Below, piece by piece: positions 48,976 through 61,959 of a stretch of 64,000 bases of DNA; position 1 is the stretch's first letter, and each line of letters starts with the position of its first letter. The position numbers were made by a program, and so were the translations under genes. The DNA is from Gordionus sp. m RMFG-2023 (lineage: Eukaryota > Nematomorpha > Gordioida > Chordodea > Parachordodidae): assembly GCF_954871325.1 (NCBI RefSeq), contig NC_088778.1:930001-994000 (forward strand), in the 5' to 3' direction. The notes beneath the pieces were generated by a model. The model was not told the DNA's origin, searched no databases, and saw only the letters and a list, made by a program, of their open reading frames with translations.

Positions 48976-49860
48976 TAAGTAAATTGATTAAGTAATCACA
49001 ATTTGTTACTAATCTGTATCAATATATAGATATAATAAATATCATTTCAACTGCAATATTTCTTAAAATAAAACTCGCTTCTTAAAAAAACAAATTTTAT
49101 GGAAGAGTTTGCTCCAAATTCAACCGCTAAACCGGAATGTTTTATTAAACCTTACCCTAAGCTAAACCGCATTTAGCCGAACTTGAACCTAATCTGTTCG
49201 AGCCTCATGACTCTATGCATATAAGATATTGTGTAAGTTATTATATATTACAAAATTTTTAATTTAAATTGGAATTATTTTAAAGATTATTATCAATCAC
49301 ATTTGATTGATAAGTGGCAGTCATGATTTTTATAAAATTTTGTATATTGCCATTTTACAACATTTTTTTAAAAATATTTTTAGCTAATAAATTATAATGC
49401 CCTAGAGAAAAATTAAATCCAACGAGAAGTTATTGAAGGGTAGTGACGTTGATGGGGGACATAGTATCAACAGAAGTCAATCATCGTGCAGCGCAGTTAA
49501 TATCTCCAAGATCTCAAGAGTTAGGATTTATAGAGTAAGATGGAGAAAATTTATCAATAATAGTATTGCTAAAATTGGACACTTTCTCTTTGTTTGAGGC
49601 AGATAAGTTATTTATTCTATTCTTGGGCTTAACTAAAACTCTAAAACAAAAACTAATTAGTTCTAACCAAAAGGGTGTTGAGGAGAAATCTGAGTTTAAA
49701 TTATTCAAAAGATATGTCAGGACCTTGAGATCGATTCTCGGGCAGCTATAGGGATCCTAGAAAGAACTGGGAGCTTAGGTGAATCAAGAAATAAATCAAT
49801 AGAGCTCGAGGAACAACATACAGGAATGGGGTTTCGTACGAAAGAGAAGCTCTAATAAAA
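48976..49860. other. no gene recognised
   Basis: A patch of higher complexity at 49380-49860 has open frames on both strands (about 60 codons each), but neither gives a known family. It may be a decayed element. Confidence 0.35.
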
Positions 49861-50600
49861 GCATCCGGGAGAGAGGAGAGTGGAAATTTTAATTGAGGAG
49901 CGGGTGAGCCATGTTTTCCTAAAACGCCATTTAAATTAAGCTAAAATTATTTTTAAACATGCATTACAAGTATTTACCATGACATGGCTTTGAATGGGAG
50001 AAAAAGAAACCAAAAAGATATTAACAAGGGAAATGGGGAAAAAAAATAATCAATTGAAAAAAAAAAGAAGAAAGACATATGAGCTTATAAGAAGTATTAT
50101 CATGAACAACTCTAAATTAGGGGGTTTGGTAAATAGTCAAATAAAATTAGATACATAAAGTATTAGAAGTGTTATTAAGAACAAGAGAAATTAGGGGGGG
50201 GGGGGGTTTGTTAAATTTAAGAAAAATAATATAAAAAAAAGAATAAGTTAATGGAGAGAATGAATGATATTATTGCATAAGGTGAGAACAAAAGAAATTA
50301 AAGTGGGCTTGTAGGACGAAAAAATTGAAACAATAATAAATGGACTTAAACAGAAAAATTCTTTGGGAAATATTAGGGTGTAGTGGAGAGATGGGCAAAT
50401 GAGACATTAATACATGATCGTTAAAAAAAAGAAGTTTAACTTCATCAGGAAAATATTTTAATGGTGCGATGTTATAGGGGTGGGGAAGAGGAGGGTTTAG
50501 AAAATAAAGAATAATCGTTTTAAAAAAATTACCTGCCCCTGGAGAATTTTTAAGGTGTGGAGTGAAAAGGTTCGGCCAATAAAATGGATCATTAGATCAT
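49861..50600. repeat. purine-rich, diverged tandem repeats with a G-run
   Basis: The plus strand is dominated by A and G over about 700 bp. Units of roughly 90-100 bp recur, for example AGAAGTATTATCATGAACAA near 50091 and AGAAGTGTTATTAAGAACAA near 50165, each followed by AAATTAGGGGG-like sequence. A run of about 13 G occurs near 50197. The strand asymmetry is unlike the flanks. Confidence 0.55.
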
Positions 50601-50929
50601 TAAAAAACTAATTGTTCATTATTTCGATATTCAATTAGATTAGTATTTTACGTTATCGAATAATACAAAGTCGAATAGATTTTGTTAGAATATAATATTC
50701 GATCAAATTGTTGGTCTAAAATATTTTATATAATAGTACTAATTTATATTGGACAATAATTATTTTGTAAGAATTATCCCAATTTAATAAAATTTTCTAA
50801 TGAAATGATGAAGTATTTAATAATTCAAAAATGTAAATTTTAAAAATTTCGATGGCTCTAAAAAGAGCTTATAGTTGTCAAGTTAAGATTAGAAAATAAT
50901 TATATTATGGATGAACAAAGTATATATAT

Positions 50930-51620
50930 TTTTATAAACGATTTATAACATTAATTATTAAGATTTAATTTATACAAATCAACATACCCCCGATTATAGT
51001 CGTTTATAATTAAATATCTCTAAATAGTATAAAGCACAAGTTTATATATATTATAAAAGACATTTTCATAATTGAATAATCTTTATTCAATTATAAAAAT
51101 TAACATGCTTTAAACTTTTATTTTTAAAATATTTTAAAATTACTTTCTAAAATAAACAAAAATTAATTAACCCCATCTATTTTTTTATTACTAAATATGA
51201 TTATATAATGTATAATAAAATATACCAATATATAATATAATTTTGAATAAATAATAGCTTTTTCTAAAATGGCCCCTATCTTGTTTTTTTCGTCTTGTGG
51301 AAATTCGTGAACTATTTATCAAGATCCAAAAATGATAAGCGGAACTTATTGCAAAGTATTGGATTGTTCTATATTTATAAGAACCTTAAAATGGCTGAGA
51401 AATTAAACAAGTTGATTTATATTTTATTTTTTATATTTTGTCCTTACAATTTCTATTATACCATATGTATAAAATATAATTTTATTATATTTAAAATTAT
51501 ACCCCTAGAACCCTCTCATGGTTTTTGACTATTGAATGACATTGTTAATCACTTGCTACTCTCGGATTTATAATCAAATAATTTTTATGGCATGCAACAT
51601 TGATCAAATTAATTTTGGTA
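50930..51620. repeat. segmental duplication block D, copy 1
   Basis: Partner of 58430-59050. Shared words include CGATTATAGTC, ACAAGTTTATATATAT, TTTCTAAAATAAACA, GATCCAAAAAT, GAGAAATTAAACAAGTT and CTCGGATTTATAATCAAA / CTCAGATTTATAATCAAA. Confidence 0.75.
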
Positions 51621-52539
51621 TATATCTAAGATTTAAAGGTGATCAGTAAGTCGAAATTAAACTATTACAGGACTGCCTCATAGTAAAGAAGAAGCTCCTA
51701 ACCTATATAATGAACGTTAAATTCATATCTATCTTAAATTTATTTTTATGTGATTTCTGGAATAATTCTGGAGGTGATGACTTTGTATTGGTTCTCTAAA
51801 AGATTTAACATATGCAGATCTAAGGATGGAAATTAACAGGCCAGAAAAAATTTACGAAGGTGACAGAGGTATAAGACTAAACAAAATGGTGTGATCAAGA
51901 AAAAGCTGTAACAGGGTCTAGTTACCTCATAAAATAAGTAGCTTACCAAATATTTCAGATAGAATCATTTCAAGCTACTAAAACTATTTACAGGGTTTAT
52001 TCAATTGTTTGAAAAAGTATTAAAACTTAAAACTTTATTAGTTGCAAACATTATCTTTTACAAATTTCCCAGCCTCGCTCTAGCTTCAGGCAAAGAATAT
52101 TGATATTCTTATTTGCATAAATCATGCAATAAAATTTCTAAATTACTACCCACCTTCAATTTGGATTTTTATTTTTGAAATTTTTATTGAACAAAGGGTA
52201 TGGGTGGTATAAAAAAAACAATTAAAAAATGCTCGCCTATGAAAATGTTACTACTGGTAACATAATAAAGAAATGTGAATTTACCTTGGAAATAGTTGCA
52301 CATAAAAGAATATATTCCGATGAATGCAGAGATCCAAATACTTAATAATCCTAATTAGTTGAACTTGACTCTTAAAAACGACCAAATCATGATTTTACCC
52401 CAAAATAATATTATGTAAAGCCTGAAGATTTAGCACATTGATGGCAGAAAGGTTTGGACCTCTATTCATCAAATCTCTACACAATATTATGGCTAAAGTG
52501 TTGGGGCCATATCCAATTTCTTACACTTTATTCAATTTT
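51621..52539. other. no gene seen; MITE-like fragment at its right end
   Basis: Around 52358-52520 a fragment resembles the internal part of the GTGTTGTTRAAYGGC MITE. Nothing else was recognised. Confidence 0.4.
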
Positions 52540-53780
52540 TTATAAACCTTTTTGGTTTAAAATATTTTGTCAAAAAACGGTTTTTTATACCCAAAAATTA
52601 TAAAAAATATTTTCTAGATTTTTTTTTCTCTTTAACTTTCACCTTTTTCTGGTGGTAAGCTCTTTCAAATCTCTCTCCACTTTTATTATTCATGCTATCT
52701 ACCGCTTTTCATCTCTGATATCTCCCACCTGATTTTTCATCTATATTCCATTTGTATCTACACCTATCGCCATCATTGTATCTTGATCTCACATATCAAC
52801 AGATATCCTACCAGAGTATTCCATTGACAGATATCCTACCGGAGTATTCTTATAGGTTCCTTCTATCATCCTTGAATGGCCCACGAGATTGCTGGCCATC
52901 TTTCATTTTTGGTTTGTTAGACTTATCCTAGCATCTGCTGTCCAAGCCTGTCGGTGACCGGGGTGGCATTTCCCAGCTCAGAAATTTATCCTAGCATATA
53001 TCCTTACATATCTGTCATCAAAGAAAAACCTGAAATTATTTATGTTCCTTACCAGGATTGAACCTGGGACCTATGCTCCAAGCATACATCATTAACCCAC
53101 AATGTTACTCCGGGGACTTGCTTTTACAATATATAAATTTAAAAATCTTGAAGCATCTTCCTTAAATCCTTAGCTATAAAATTAAGTATACAGAAGTTTA
53201 TAGCATATTTAAAGGTCACGCAATAACGATTTGTAAAAATATATATATCACCTTGAGGTAAAATTATTATGGGTAAAACGGTTAAAATGTTGAATCTGAT
53301 TTAAGCTCTAAAAAAGTTAACTTTTAAATATTAACATCGTGTATTGGAATAAAACTTTAAGAATAGTTGCTAAGAAGAAGAATAATTGAAATGCCATTTT
53401 TGGATATAATTATTTTACATTCTGGTAATTGTACTGATTAGTTTATACTTATGGATATAAAAATTGAAGTATTTTGTTCAATTATATAATATAGTTTCAA
53501 TTTGGTTTTAATCACTTTACCCTAATGCCTAGCCACTTTATCCTGGATATGGGGTGAAATGGCATGACATACTTCATATAATTGATCACAGCTCCTGAAG
53601 TAGATAGCTACACTTTTTTTAAAAAAAAAATTTTATAGATAAAAGTTTTGACTATTTAGCAATTGTTTCAAAATATTATGGCAAATGGCAAAATACTATT
53701 TACCCCGATGTTTTGTATTTCTTCACCAAAAATTCTCAGCCACCGCGAATTCTGGGTAACTCGTTTAGAAACTTTTATGG
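52540..53780. repeat. segmental duplication block E, copy 2
   Basis: Matches 57090-57870 and 42900-43790. It is interrupted by the tRNA-headed short element at 52615-53115, which the other two copies lack. The insertion therefore post-dates the duplication, and its borders can be read off the empty copies. Confidence 0.75.
52615..53115 (-). mobile_element. short tRNA-headed (SINE-like) derivative of the LINE at 32.2-34.8 kb
   Basis: On the minus strand it starts near 53115 with a tRNA-like head, with A-box-like TGGGTTAATGATG and a perfect T-arm/B-box stretch GTCCCAGGTTCAATCCTGGT. A leader follows that matches the LINE leader (GTTTTTCTTTGATGACAGAT, CACCCCGGTCACCGACAGG). After an unrelated middle it ends with the LINE 3' end (plus-strand TTTTTTTCTCTTTAACTTTC, ACCTTTTTCTGGTGGTAAGC). 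The middle holds a 26-bp direct duplication around ACAGATATCCTACC(A/G)GAGTA. It is either an internally deleted LINE or a SINE sharing both ends with it. It sits inside block E copy 2. Confidence 0.75.
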
Positions 53781-55006
53781 TTGGAAAAACTTGCTAAAAC
53801 ATTAAGATTATTACGATATTTGTGCCTTTCTAGTTCCCTTTTTCTTTTCTATTTATATATTGGCTAATAGTGTTTGAACCTAAAACAAATCTTCGCTTGA
53901 AATATTCAAAAAAACAAAAACGAAAAAAAAAAACTAAACAAAAATCTGTAAAAATAAAAAACAAATATTTTTTTTTTAAAAAAAGAAGATTTTCTGAACC
54001 TGCTGGTTATCAGATATTTTTTTTTTATTATAAAAAATAAATAATATTTTACAATTTTTTAATACCAATAATTATAAATGATAAAAAATATTTAAATATA
54101 AAAGATTCTTTCTCTGTCTTATCAAATTGCTGAAACAATTGCATCAAAAGCTCCATATCTTGTTGATCAGGGTCCAAAAAGAATATGGTGAATAGTTGTT
54201 CTTGTAGACCATAAATATATACTTCTAACATCATCTAAATATTTTATATATTTATATTTTTTCAATATTTAGAAAAATTTTTTGAGAAATAAATAATAAT
54301 AGTTCATGCCATTGCTCTTCTATTATTTTTCAAGTTTATTACTTTTATTGAAATCTTTAAAAAATTTTGGAGTACATTGGCACCTAAGTTGCTTTAAGGA
54401 TGTTTTATTGCAAAATTTACCCTGCAAATTTTTTTGTATAATCGATTCAAGGTTAAATTCAAATTATTAAATCAAAGTTTATTTTAATAATTAAAATAAA
54501 GTTTAAACTGTTGTGTGAATATCAAAATATTTTTACATTTAATATATATGCTTAATTTATATTCGCATTTATAATTCTTCTGGTGTAAGAAAAATTGCTT
54601 TCGCTTAAAATATGGATAAGTTATTTCGCAAATTGTGATATAACGACCAACATTCATATATCATTAACAAATTTTAAAATTATTATTATATTATATTTTA
54701 AATAGTATTTAGAAAATGTAATTTTTTTTATTAAAAATATATCTATATCTTTTAGAATGCAAAATTGTTAAAATACAGATATTAATTTTAAAATAATTTC
54801 TATCTTAAACACATAATCTTTAATGATGGTTGGCCATATTAAATCAGATTTTCTATTTACCCTCCTAGGAAGGTTAATTATTTTTATTTCGCGTATAAAT
54901 ATAACAAATTGACTGGTATCTTTAAGTTCTGAATTTTAATCATTTGCAGAGATGGAATGGGGAAAGAGGGGTTAGTTTTGAAAACTTTAATTCTTACCGA
55001 AAATGG
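53678..55006 (+). CDS. candidate spliced small protein (family V), two exons visible
   Basis: Exon 1 53678-53755 (78 nt, ATG..TTCTGG|gtaact) has the hydrophobic stretch ILFTPMFCISSP. A later exon at 54950-55006 (57 nt, cattTGCAG|..AAATGG|gtaaga) encodes RWNGERGVSFENFNSYRKW. Both are phase 0. The second exon has a clear paralogue at 58197 encoding S-W-E-M, then GVSFKNFDCYRK, so the block GVSF-(E/K)-NF is conserved with acceptor. The exons may belong to one gene, but the joining and any further exons are inference. No known family. Confidence 0.35.
54049..54234 (-). CDS. candidate exon or ORF, unrecognised
   Basis: ATG-started minus-strand frame of 61 codons directly after an acceptor-like TATTTAG. 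The first 40 codons are acidic and amphipathic (LFTIFFLDPDQQDMELLMQL, then FQQFDKTEKE), suggesting a helical segment, and are richer in G+C than the surroundings. In block E copy 1 the matching place is occupied by the CTTT array. No family recognised. Confidence 0.25.
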   Translation of the reverse strand: MMLEVYIYGLQEQLFTIFFLDPDQQDMELLMQLFQQFDKTEKESFIFKYFLSFIIIGIKKL

Positions 55007-55009
55007 GTA

Positions 55010-56155
55010 AGATCAATATAACCAAAATCTATAATACTCTGGCAACCAATTTTTTAGTGTCTTAGGATCTATAGCCAGTAAAACTTCTGTCAACCCATGA
55101 TATCATAAATAAAAGTTCGGCATTTTAAGGTTTATTTATCACAAAATATATTCAAGCTTTTACCAGTCATACTCACTTCTTGATCATTGCTAGATTGAAC
55201 TTGTGTATATTCCTCTAGGAAAATAATTATTTTATGTTAAAAAATTTATACGATTTAAATATTTGGTATGTTATGACTTATGAAACTAATATATTTAGTT
55301 CATCGATTAAACAATGTTGTATAAGCTTAAAATGCATTGTAAACAATGTTACTTAGCGACTCAAATAAGTTAATTTTAAAAGAACTTACCCAAAATAGTA
55401 CTACGCATGGCTCTAGATTTTGTTAATAAATTTCCAAATCTTTTAGCCATCTATGAGAAGAAGTCTGCGAGCTGTTATCAATACTAATTGTTATTTTATG
55501 ATACTTAAAATTTATCTATTTTAACTCACTTTTATGATTAAGGTAATTACCAAATTCATATACAAAAATTTATTATCTTTTTTTGAATAATTTTAACCAA
55601 GTAAACTAAACTAGAACTTATGACACCCAGTGACATATAATACTTCAGACTGACAATTCAATCATTAAAATAATTTTTAAGCATTTTTTAAACAAGTAGT
55701 TATATCAAATTGATTATAAGATTTCCTTTCATTATCTTTTCAAATATTGAATACATAATCACTTATGTAATTCATTAGGTGTGCCTAATAATATACGAAA
55801 TTTTAGTTTTCCCATACAAACAATTTACATTAAAAAATTTATTTAAACTTTTTTTAAAATAACTTGTCACATGTATTCGCAATAGAAATAAATAAAAAAA
55901 ATTATTAATTTTAACTTGGAATTAAATAGAAATCAACTAGACTTGTTAAACAGCTCTATTTAAACCTATCCCTAGAAACGAGTAACTCAGTAAAATATTA
56001 TGCAAGCCCGATGATTTAGCCAATAGATGACCCATAGGTCTGAACATCTATTAACAAAATTTTAAGGCTTAGATTTTCTGGCTAAAATACCGAGAATCAA
56101 CTAGCGAATAGCAGATTATTAACATAATAAATTAATTAGATTTATATACAATTAC
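55010..56155. other. no gene seen; MITE-like fragments
   Basis: Fragments of the GTGTTGTTRAAYGGC MITE occur near 55360-55480 and 55945-56095 (the latter keeps CTGGCTAAAATACCGAG). The rest is AT-rich. Confidence 0.45.
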
Positions 56156-56521
56156 CTTCAGGCACTCGGCATCGAATCATTGCTAAACAAATGAAGGCTA
56201 AGATGATGAATATCTGGTTTATATATAGTATTAAGTTATATGTAATTATATTTATTTTATAATATGATGCCTACCCTTAATAAATGAGAATTCATTTTTA
56301 ACATTTTATAAGTTTTTTATATTACTGTTTTTTAGATAATATTATGATAGAAATTTTTTAATAAAAACATATTGAATTATTAAAAAAAAAAATTAATAAA
56401 TTATTACCAATTATTATATATAAAAATATAAACGAAATAAGATTTCTATTTTAAATTAATTATTTTGTTCTTTATTTGTGTCCTTACCTGTCATAAAATT
56501 TTTACAAAATATTAATTTCAT
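56156..56521 (-). pseudogene. micro-exon secreted protein family, partial copy U5
   Basis: Exon 2, 56213-56156, is exactly 58 nt as in U1, with good splice sites (ccag|..GAAG|gtaatt). It is open and encodes IFIILAFICLAMIRCRVPE: a leader core plus the family's CRVPE motif. A possible exon 1 (56521-56488, ATG..ACAG|gtaagg) is 34 nt rather than 30, which puts it out of phase, so either another start is used or the copy is dead. No exon 3 was found downstream. Confidence 0.5.
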
Positions 56522-57089
56522 TTTTTATTTTTGAATATTGACTAGTTCAGTTTCATATTGTTTTTTTCGATAATTTATAAGTTCCTAAACACAACAAAAT
56601 AGATATAAGTATAATATAATATATTTAATATATATTTAGCGATAACTAACCCCTTATTTGTATTTGAATAATCGCAACTAAAACGAAAAATATAAACAAA
56701 GTGATACCAACTTTTAAAAATTAAGTGTAATCAATTTTGCTATAAGATTTTTCTCAAAGTTATTAAAAAACGAGATTCAATATAAATATATAAATTAAAA
56801 ACTAAGAGAATTTTATAATATAAGAAATAATTGATAATAAATGAATTTTCATAAAGATTACAGGGTCATCAAATAAGAAAGATTCTGAAATTTCAAGCTA
56901 ACCCCAAGAGTCTTATTGAAATCCTGAATTTTTACAGTTAAAGCGATTTCACGGCCAAATACTGTAGGTGAGTCCGATAAGTGATTGACGGGTTATCCAT
57001 ATTAAAATTTTTTAACCCTTGAGCATAAATACTTTAAATTTGTGGTGTGAAGTTGCATTTTTATGTCTAATTTGATTTCTTATCCTTTT
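56522..57089. other. AT-rich DNA, no gene seen
   Basis: No supported feature. Confidence 0.45.
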
Positions 57090-57870
57090 TATTTAACTTT
57101 TTAAAAAAAATTTTGGAAAATTTTTTACCAAAAAACCTTTTTTTACTCAAAAATTGTAAAATTTCTCTTTAGTTTTTCTTGCTTATACCGAAATATAAAT
57201 TCAAAAATTTGTATACATGTTCCTTAAAGCCATTGCTATAAAATTAAGTATGGGGTTAATTGTTATAGGTATAACGGTTAAAATGTTAAATCCAATTTAA
57301 GCTGTAAAAAGTTAACTTAAATATTAATTACACCATATAAAAATAAATATTTTGAGCAAATAGTTTTGGTTTGGAATAAATTTTAAGAATAATCGCAAAG
57401 AGGAAGAATAATTGAAATGTACTTTATGCCTAAAATGGGCATACTCTATATGTGCTATTTTTTACATTCCGATATTGTAACTGATTAGTTTATATTTATG
57501 GTCATACTATAGTTATGTTCAATTTTGATCTAACCACTTTACCTTAATGCTTACTTAGTCACTTTACCCTTGGGCATGGGGTAAAATAGCGGAAAATGGC
57601 ATACTTCACATAATTAAACACAGCTCCCTAAGATATTATCAATAAAGAGCTACACTTTTGTATATTTGGTAAATGCAAATTTAGAACTATCTATATGTAA
57701 ATAAATTTTTCTGTTTAGTTAATTTTTCGAAATATTATGGCAAAATCTAAAATACCAATCTTTTTTCCCCGGTCTTCCCTATTTTTGTATTCTTCTCCGG
57801 GAATTCAGGGTAAACCTCTTTAGAATTTTTATGGTTGGGAAAACTTGTTGAGGCATTAAGACGCCGTTTA
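57090..57870. repeat. segmental duplication block E, copy 3
   Basis: Uninterrupted copy of block E, lacking the SINE-like insertion. Its first-exon counterpart near 57737 opens ATGGCAAAATC and ends GGGAATTCAGG|gtaaac. That is phase 1, out of phase with the following 58197 exon, so it looks degenerate. Confidence 0.75.
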
Positions 57871-58196
57871 TATAGTATACATTTTTATTTAAAAAAATAT
57901 TAAATCTTTTTAAATTTTTAAATATTTTTAATAGAATTTAAAAAAATATATTTTTTTTTAATTAAAAGTATCTGTACCTTTTTTGAATGCAAAAATGGAT
58001 TGAGATAGATAACAGATATTTTTTGAATAATTTCTATCTTAGATATACAAGATCCTTAGTGATAATTTGCATGACATATTTTCTATCTACACCCCCAGGG
58101 TTAATTAATTTCTATTTCCGTATTAATATCACAAATTGACAGGTTAAATCCTAATTCCTTCCTTAAAAAAAATCTCTACATTTTAATCATTTACAG

Positions 58197-58249
58197 AGTT
58201 GGGAGATGGGAGGGGTTAGTTTTAAAAACTTTGATTGTTATAGGAAATG
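58197..58249 (+). pseudogene. family V second-exon paralogue, donor lost
   Basis: Acceptor ATTTACAG is conserved. The exon encodes GVSFKNFDCYRK but then runs into TGA where the 54950 copy has TGG|gtaaga, so the donor is destroyed. Confidence 0.45.
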
Positions 58250-58429
58250 AATAAAATTTAATGCGTTTATGAAAACTCTTTAAGCTGTCCGTTAGAAGTA
58301 AAAATTGTATCCGCATATGCATTATATAAATTATATAGTTTTGGTATCCCTTAGACACTAAAACTCTAGAAAATAAAACTACGTCTCGCTATAACCTCGG
58401 GTTTTTATAACAGATATTTTGGTTGGATG

Positions 58430-59050
58430 ATATAGCCATTACTATCATTTTTAACTTATATAAACAAATTTTACTCACGATTATAGTCATTTAAAAATTA
58501 ATATCTACAAGTTTATATATATCAGAGAAGGCATTATTAAAATTGAATAATCTTTCTAAATTAAGTAGTAATAAAAAAAAAAAATTAACACGTTATCAAC
58601 TTTTATTATTGAAACATTTTGCAATTATTTTCTAAAATAAACATAAAATATTTAACACCATCTCTATAAGAATATCTTCTATTGTTTTTATTTCCGCCTT
58701 GTGAAAATTCTTTATCAGGATTTTCACCCAGCCCGTAAAAAATTTATGATCCATTTCTCATGATCCAAAAATCACAGACGTAGCTGATTGTAGAGCATTA
58801 GATTGTTCAATATTTATAAAGGCTTAAAAAATGGGTGAGAAATTAAACAAGTTAATTAAAATCTAATTTTATATTTTTTATTTCTTTACGATTTCTATTA
58901 AATCTTGAGTATAAAAATAATCTACTTGCAAAAATTATTATTAGCTTAGAACCCAGTCGTGGTTTTGATTATAAAATGACATTTTTTATCACTTACATAC
59001 TCTCAGATTTATAATCAAATGATTTCTGTGATAGGCATCGTTGAACAAAT
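58430..59050. repeat. segmental duplication block D, copy 2
   Basis: Partner of 50930-51620. The block order on the left is D-E-F and on the right E-F-D, as expected from a tandem duplication of one larger unit whose ends were later lost. Confidence 0.75.
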
Positions 59051-61075
59051 AACGGTTAATTTTTTATAATATTTTAAATACCTTTTTAGTTAATAAAAAC
59101 TATTAATTCATAATGTATTCGAAAAGATTATTTCTCTTCCTAGAAAAGTGATTAATCTCTCTCATTCCTTATAGAAATATAAATTTCATTGAAAAATTAA
59201 TTAAAATTTTATTATCAAATTGCCTTAAGATGGTATGTTGTGTAAGTAGAATTGATACCTATATAAAAATAACAAAATGTTAAATATAGGAATAATAAGT
59301 ATATAATTTGCATAACTAATTAACACGTTAAAACGTATCTCATATCAATAAAACAAGCTTCATTATGATTGGTCTATCTGCATTTGATATTTCATTTTAA
59401 GACATGATTCGATAACACATAACAGATTTTAATTCATAATCGTTTTATCTTTATTTATTCATTAAGTTTATCTGCTGGATAATCATTTTTTTCGCAAGGA
59501 ACTGAAGTTGATTGAATTGCTTATATAATAAAATTTTATCTGTTACTACGGAGCTCTAAAGCGAAAACTGATTGCTAAAAAATGAATTACTAAGACGTTT
59601 AATGTCTAAAGTGAAACTGGTTTGTTGACATTCCCTAAGTTTTCTACAGGGAGTTTTAAAGATCTAATATATGCGATTTCTAATCAACAAAATGTTATAA
59701 TTGCAACAATCTAGGACAAGTTTGCGGAAATTATTAAGCAGAGCATTAGGTAGGCTGGACTTATGCCACCTGTACATAAATATGATATAGGAGGCCTTAA
59801 CATTACGTAAATAAAATATTTTCTCTTTTAAAATTTTTCAACTTGCGGGCCACATTTTATATGAAAGAAGAATTCATCTAAATCCTAAAGAAAGAAAGAA
59901 AGAATAATTGTAAAGTGGTTTAATAAAAAAAATAACAATTATAAAATTATCAGAGTTATGGAAGATTAATTAAAATTAAAACGATTTATCGTAGGAAATA
60001 GACTAGGGAATAAAATAATATATTTCGAGTTTGAAATATATTTACTAATTGCATTAAGCTATATGCATAATTTTATTGGTATATAAAAATTAAATTATAC
60101 AAAATGTATTTTTACTATCGATGAAATATAATGTCAAGGACATCGTTAAATATTTTTGTTTGGACAGGGCATATTATTTTATAAGTAAGACAGCGTTTAT
60201 TGGCATAAAGGCTAGACGATTTCTTTTTGATTATAATTTGTTATACTTTGTTGGCTAAAAAATTATATTAAATTAGCAATTTTTATAAAAATATTATCTC
60301 TATGCGATATAAATAAGTTTATCTAAAAATGTAAAACACCTTATTTTTGGAGAAATAATAGACATCAATACTATTATTCAAAAAAAAATGATGATTAAAA
60401 TTAAAGTAATATGACAGTTAAGGACATTCTATAAAAAAATAAAATATTTGAAAATTTTAGTTAATAGAGTATGCCTTTTCTCATTGATCCCATGGCTCCA
60501 TCCTAATAATTCCCATGATCCCCTTAACAGAGCCGAATCTCTAAAAAATATAAAATACTCGCTCACCTAATGTGTGAAAACCACTTTGTTCCAATAGCAG
60601 CTAAATCAACCTGCTCTTTTGGACAAGCGGCTTAAGATCTATTCAAAACAATATCCAAATCAATAAAAAAATCATACCGTTCTCCATTTTACAAACTCAA
60701 GCAGAAAATCGCCGTATCTATAATTATATCTAATTATCAAATATTTAAAACATCATGGTACGACCTCGCCATTTAATTTTAATTTTTTTTTTTTTATTTT
60801 TATAAAAATATTATTTTTTTTTAACTTAAATTGATATATTGCATATTTTATTATATTCTCTATATTTTAATGTTAATTTTTTAAATAACAATATTTTATC
60901 ATATTTGTATATGAATTTTAATAAAAAAAAAATTGAATTTCATTTATAATTAATTTTTTGAGAATTTTATTTTGTAGCTTTTTACTTGCTTTATAAAATA
61001 TGAGATGATTTTATATCGAAGTTGAAAAATAAGGTAACCGTTTTATCAAATTTAAAGAAATTAAACAAAATTATT
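59051..61075. other. no gene seen; degraded duplicate of the 35.2-35.7 kb segment
   Basis: About 59990-60340 resembles 35240-35740 in direct orientation (ATTTATGATT / ATTATAATTTG, then GCGATATAAATA(A/T)GTTTATC). A short GAAA run lies at 59885-59903. Nothing else is supported. Confidence 0.5.
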
Positions 61076-61287
61076 TTCTAGATTTACTATAAAATTATGA
61101 AATTGCGAAATTTTCCATAATCAGTTTTTACATGGTGCGGGTTCATATTTCAAAAGCCATTCCAATTTCCAAGTGTAACTATACATATTAGAGTCACGAA
61201 TTAGAATTTTATTTAATATAATTTTTACTATCATTCATTTTTCCTGAGTCATTGTGTTTTTTTTGTTAAATTTTGCCATTCTCTTAA

Positions 61288-61541
<254 letters not shown>

Positions 61542-61959
61542 ATATAAATATATATAATATAATATTTTGTATAATTTGCTTATTATTATCTGAGAAGATA
61601 ATAAAATTTAAAACACTCGTTTGTTAAAGATGTTTAGAAAATAAAATATTCAAATATAAGACATTTTTTAATTTTTTTTTTTTACGATAATACAAATCAC
61701 ATAAATTTTCGGGGTAAAAAATAAATCTCCCTATAATGCTGAAAGATTTATTATCCTAAAGCCTTGATCAGCTGAGAGAATCTCTTTTCCAAGACGTTTC
61801 AAAAAGTGAGAAATCGTAGGTGAGGAATGAAATACATAACTACTTCTGACAAGATCCAAATCATTTATTTATTTATTTTTAAATCAAAACTAATTAATAC
61901 TTAGAAAATATATAATCGTTTAAAGTAAGAAATATAAAAATTTAACGGTTCTAACACTC

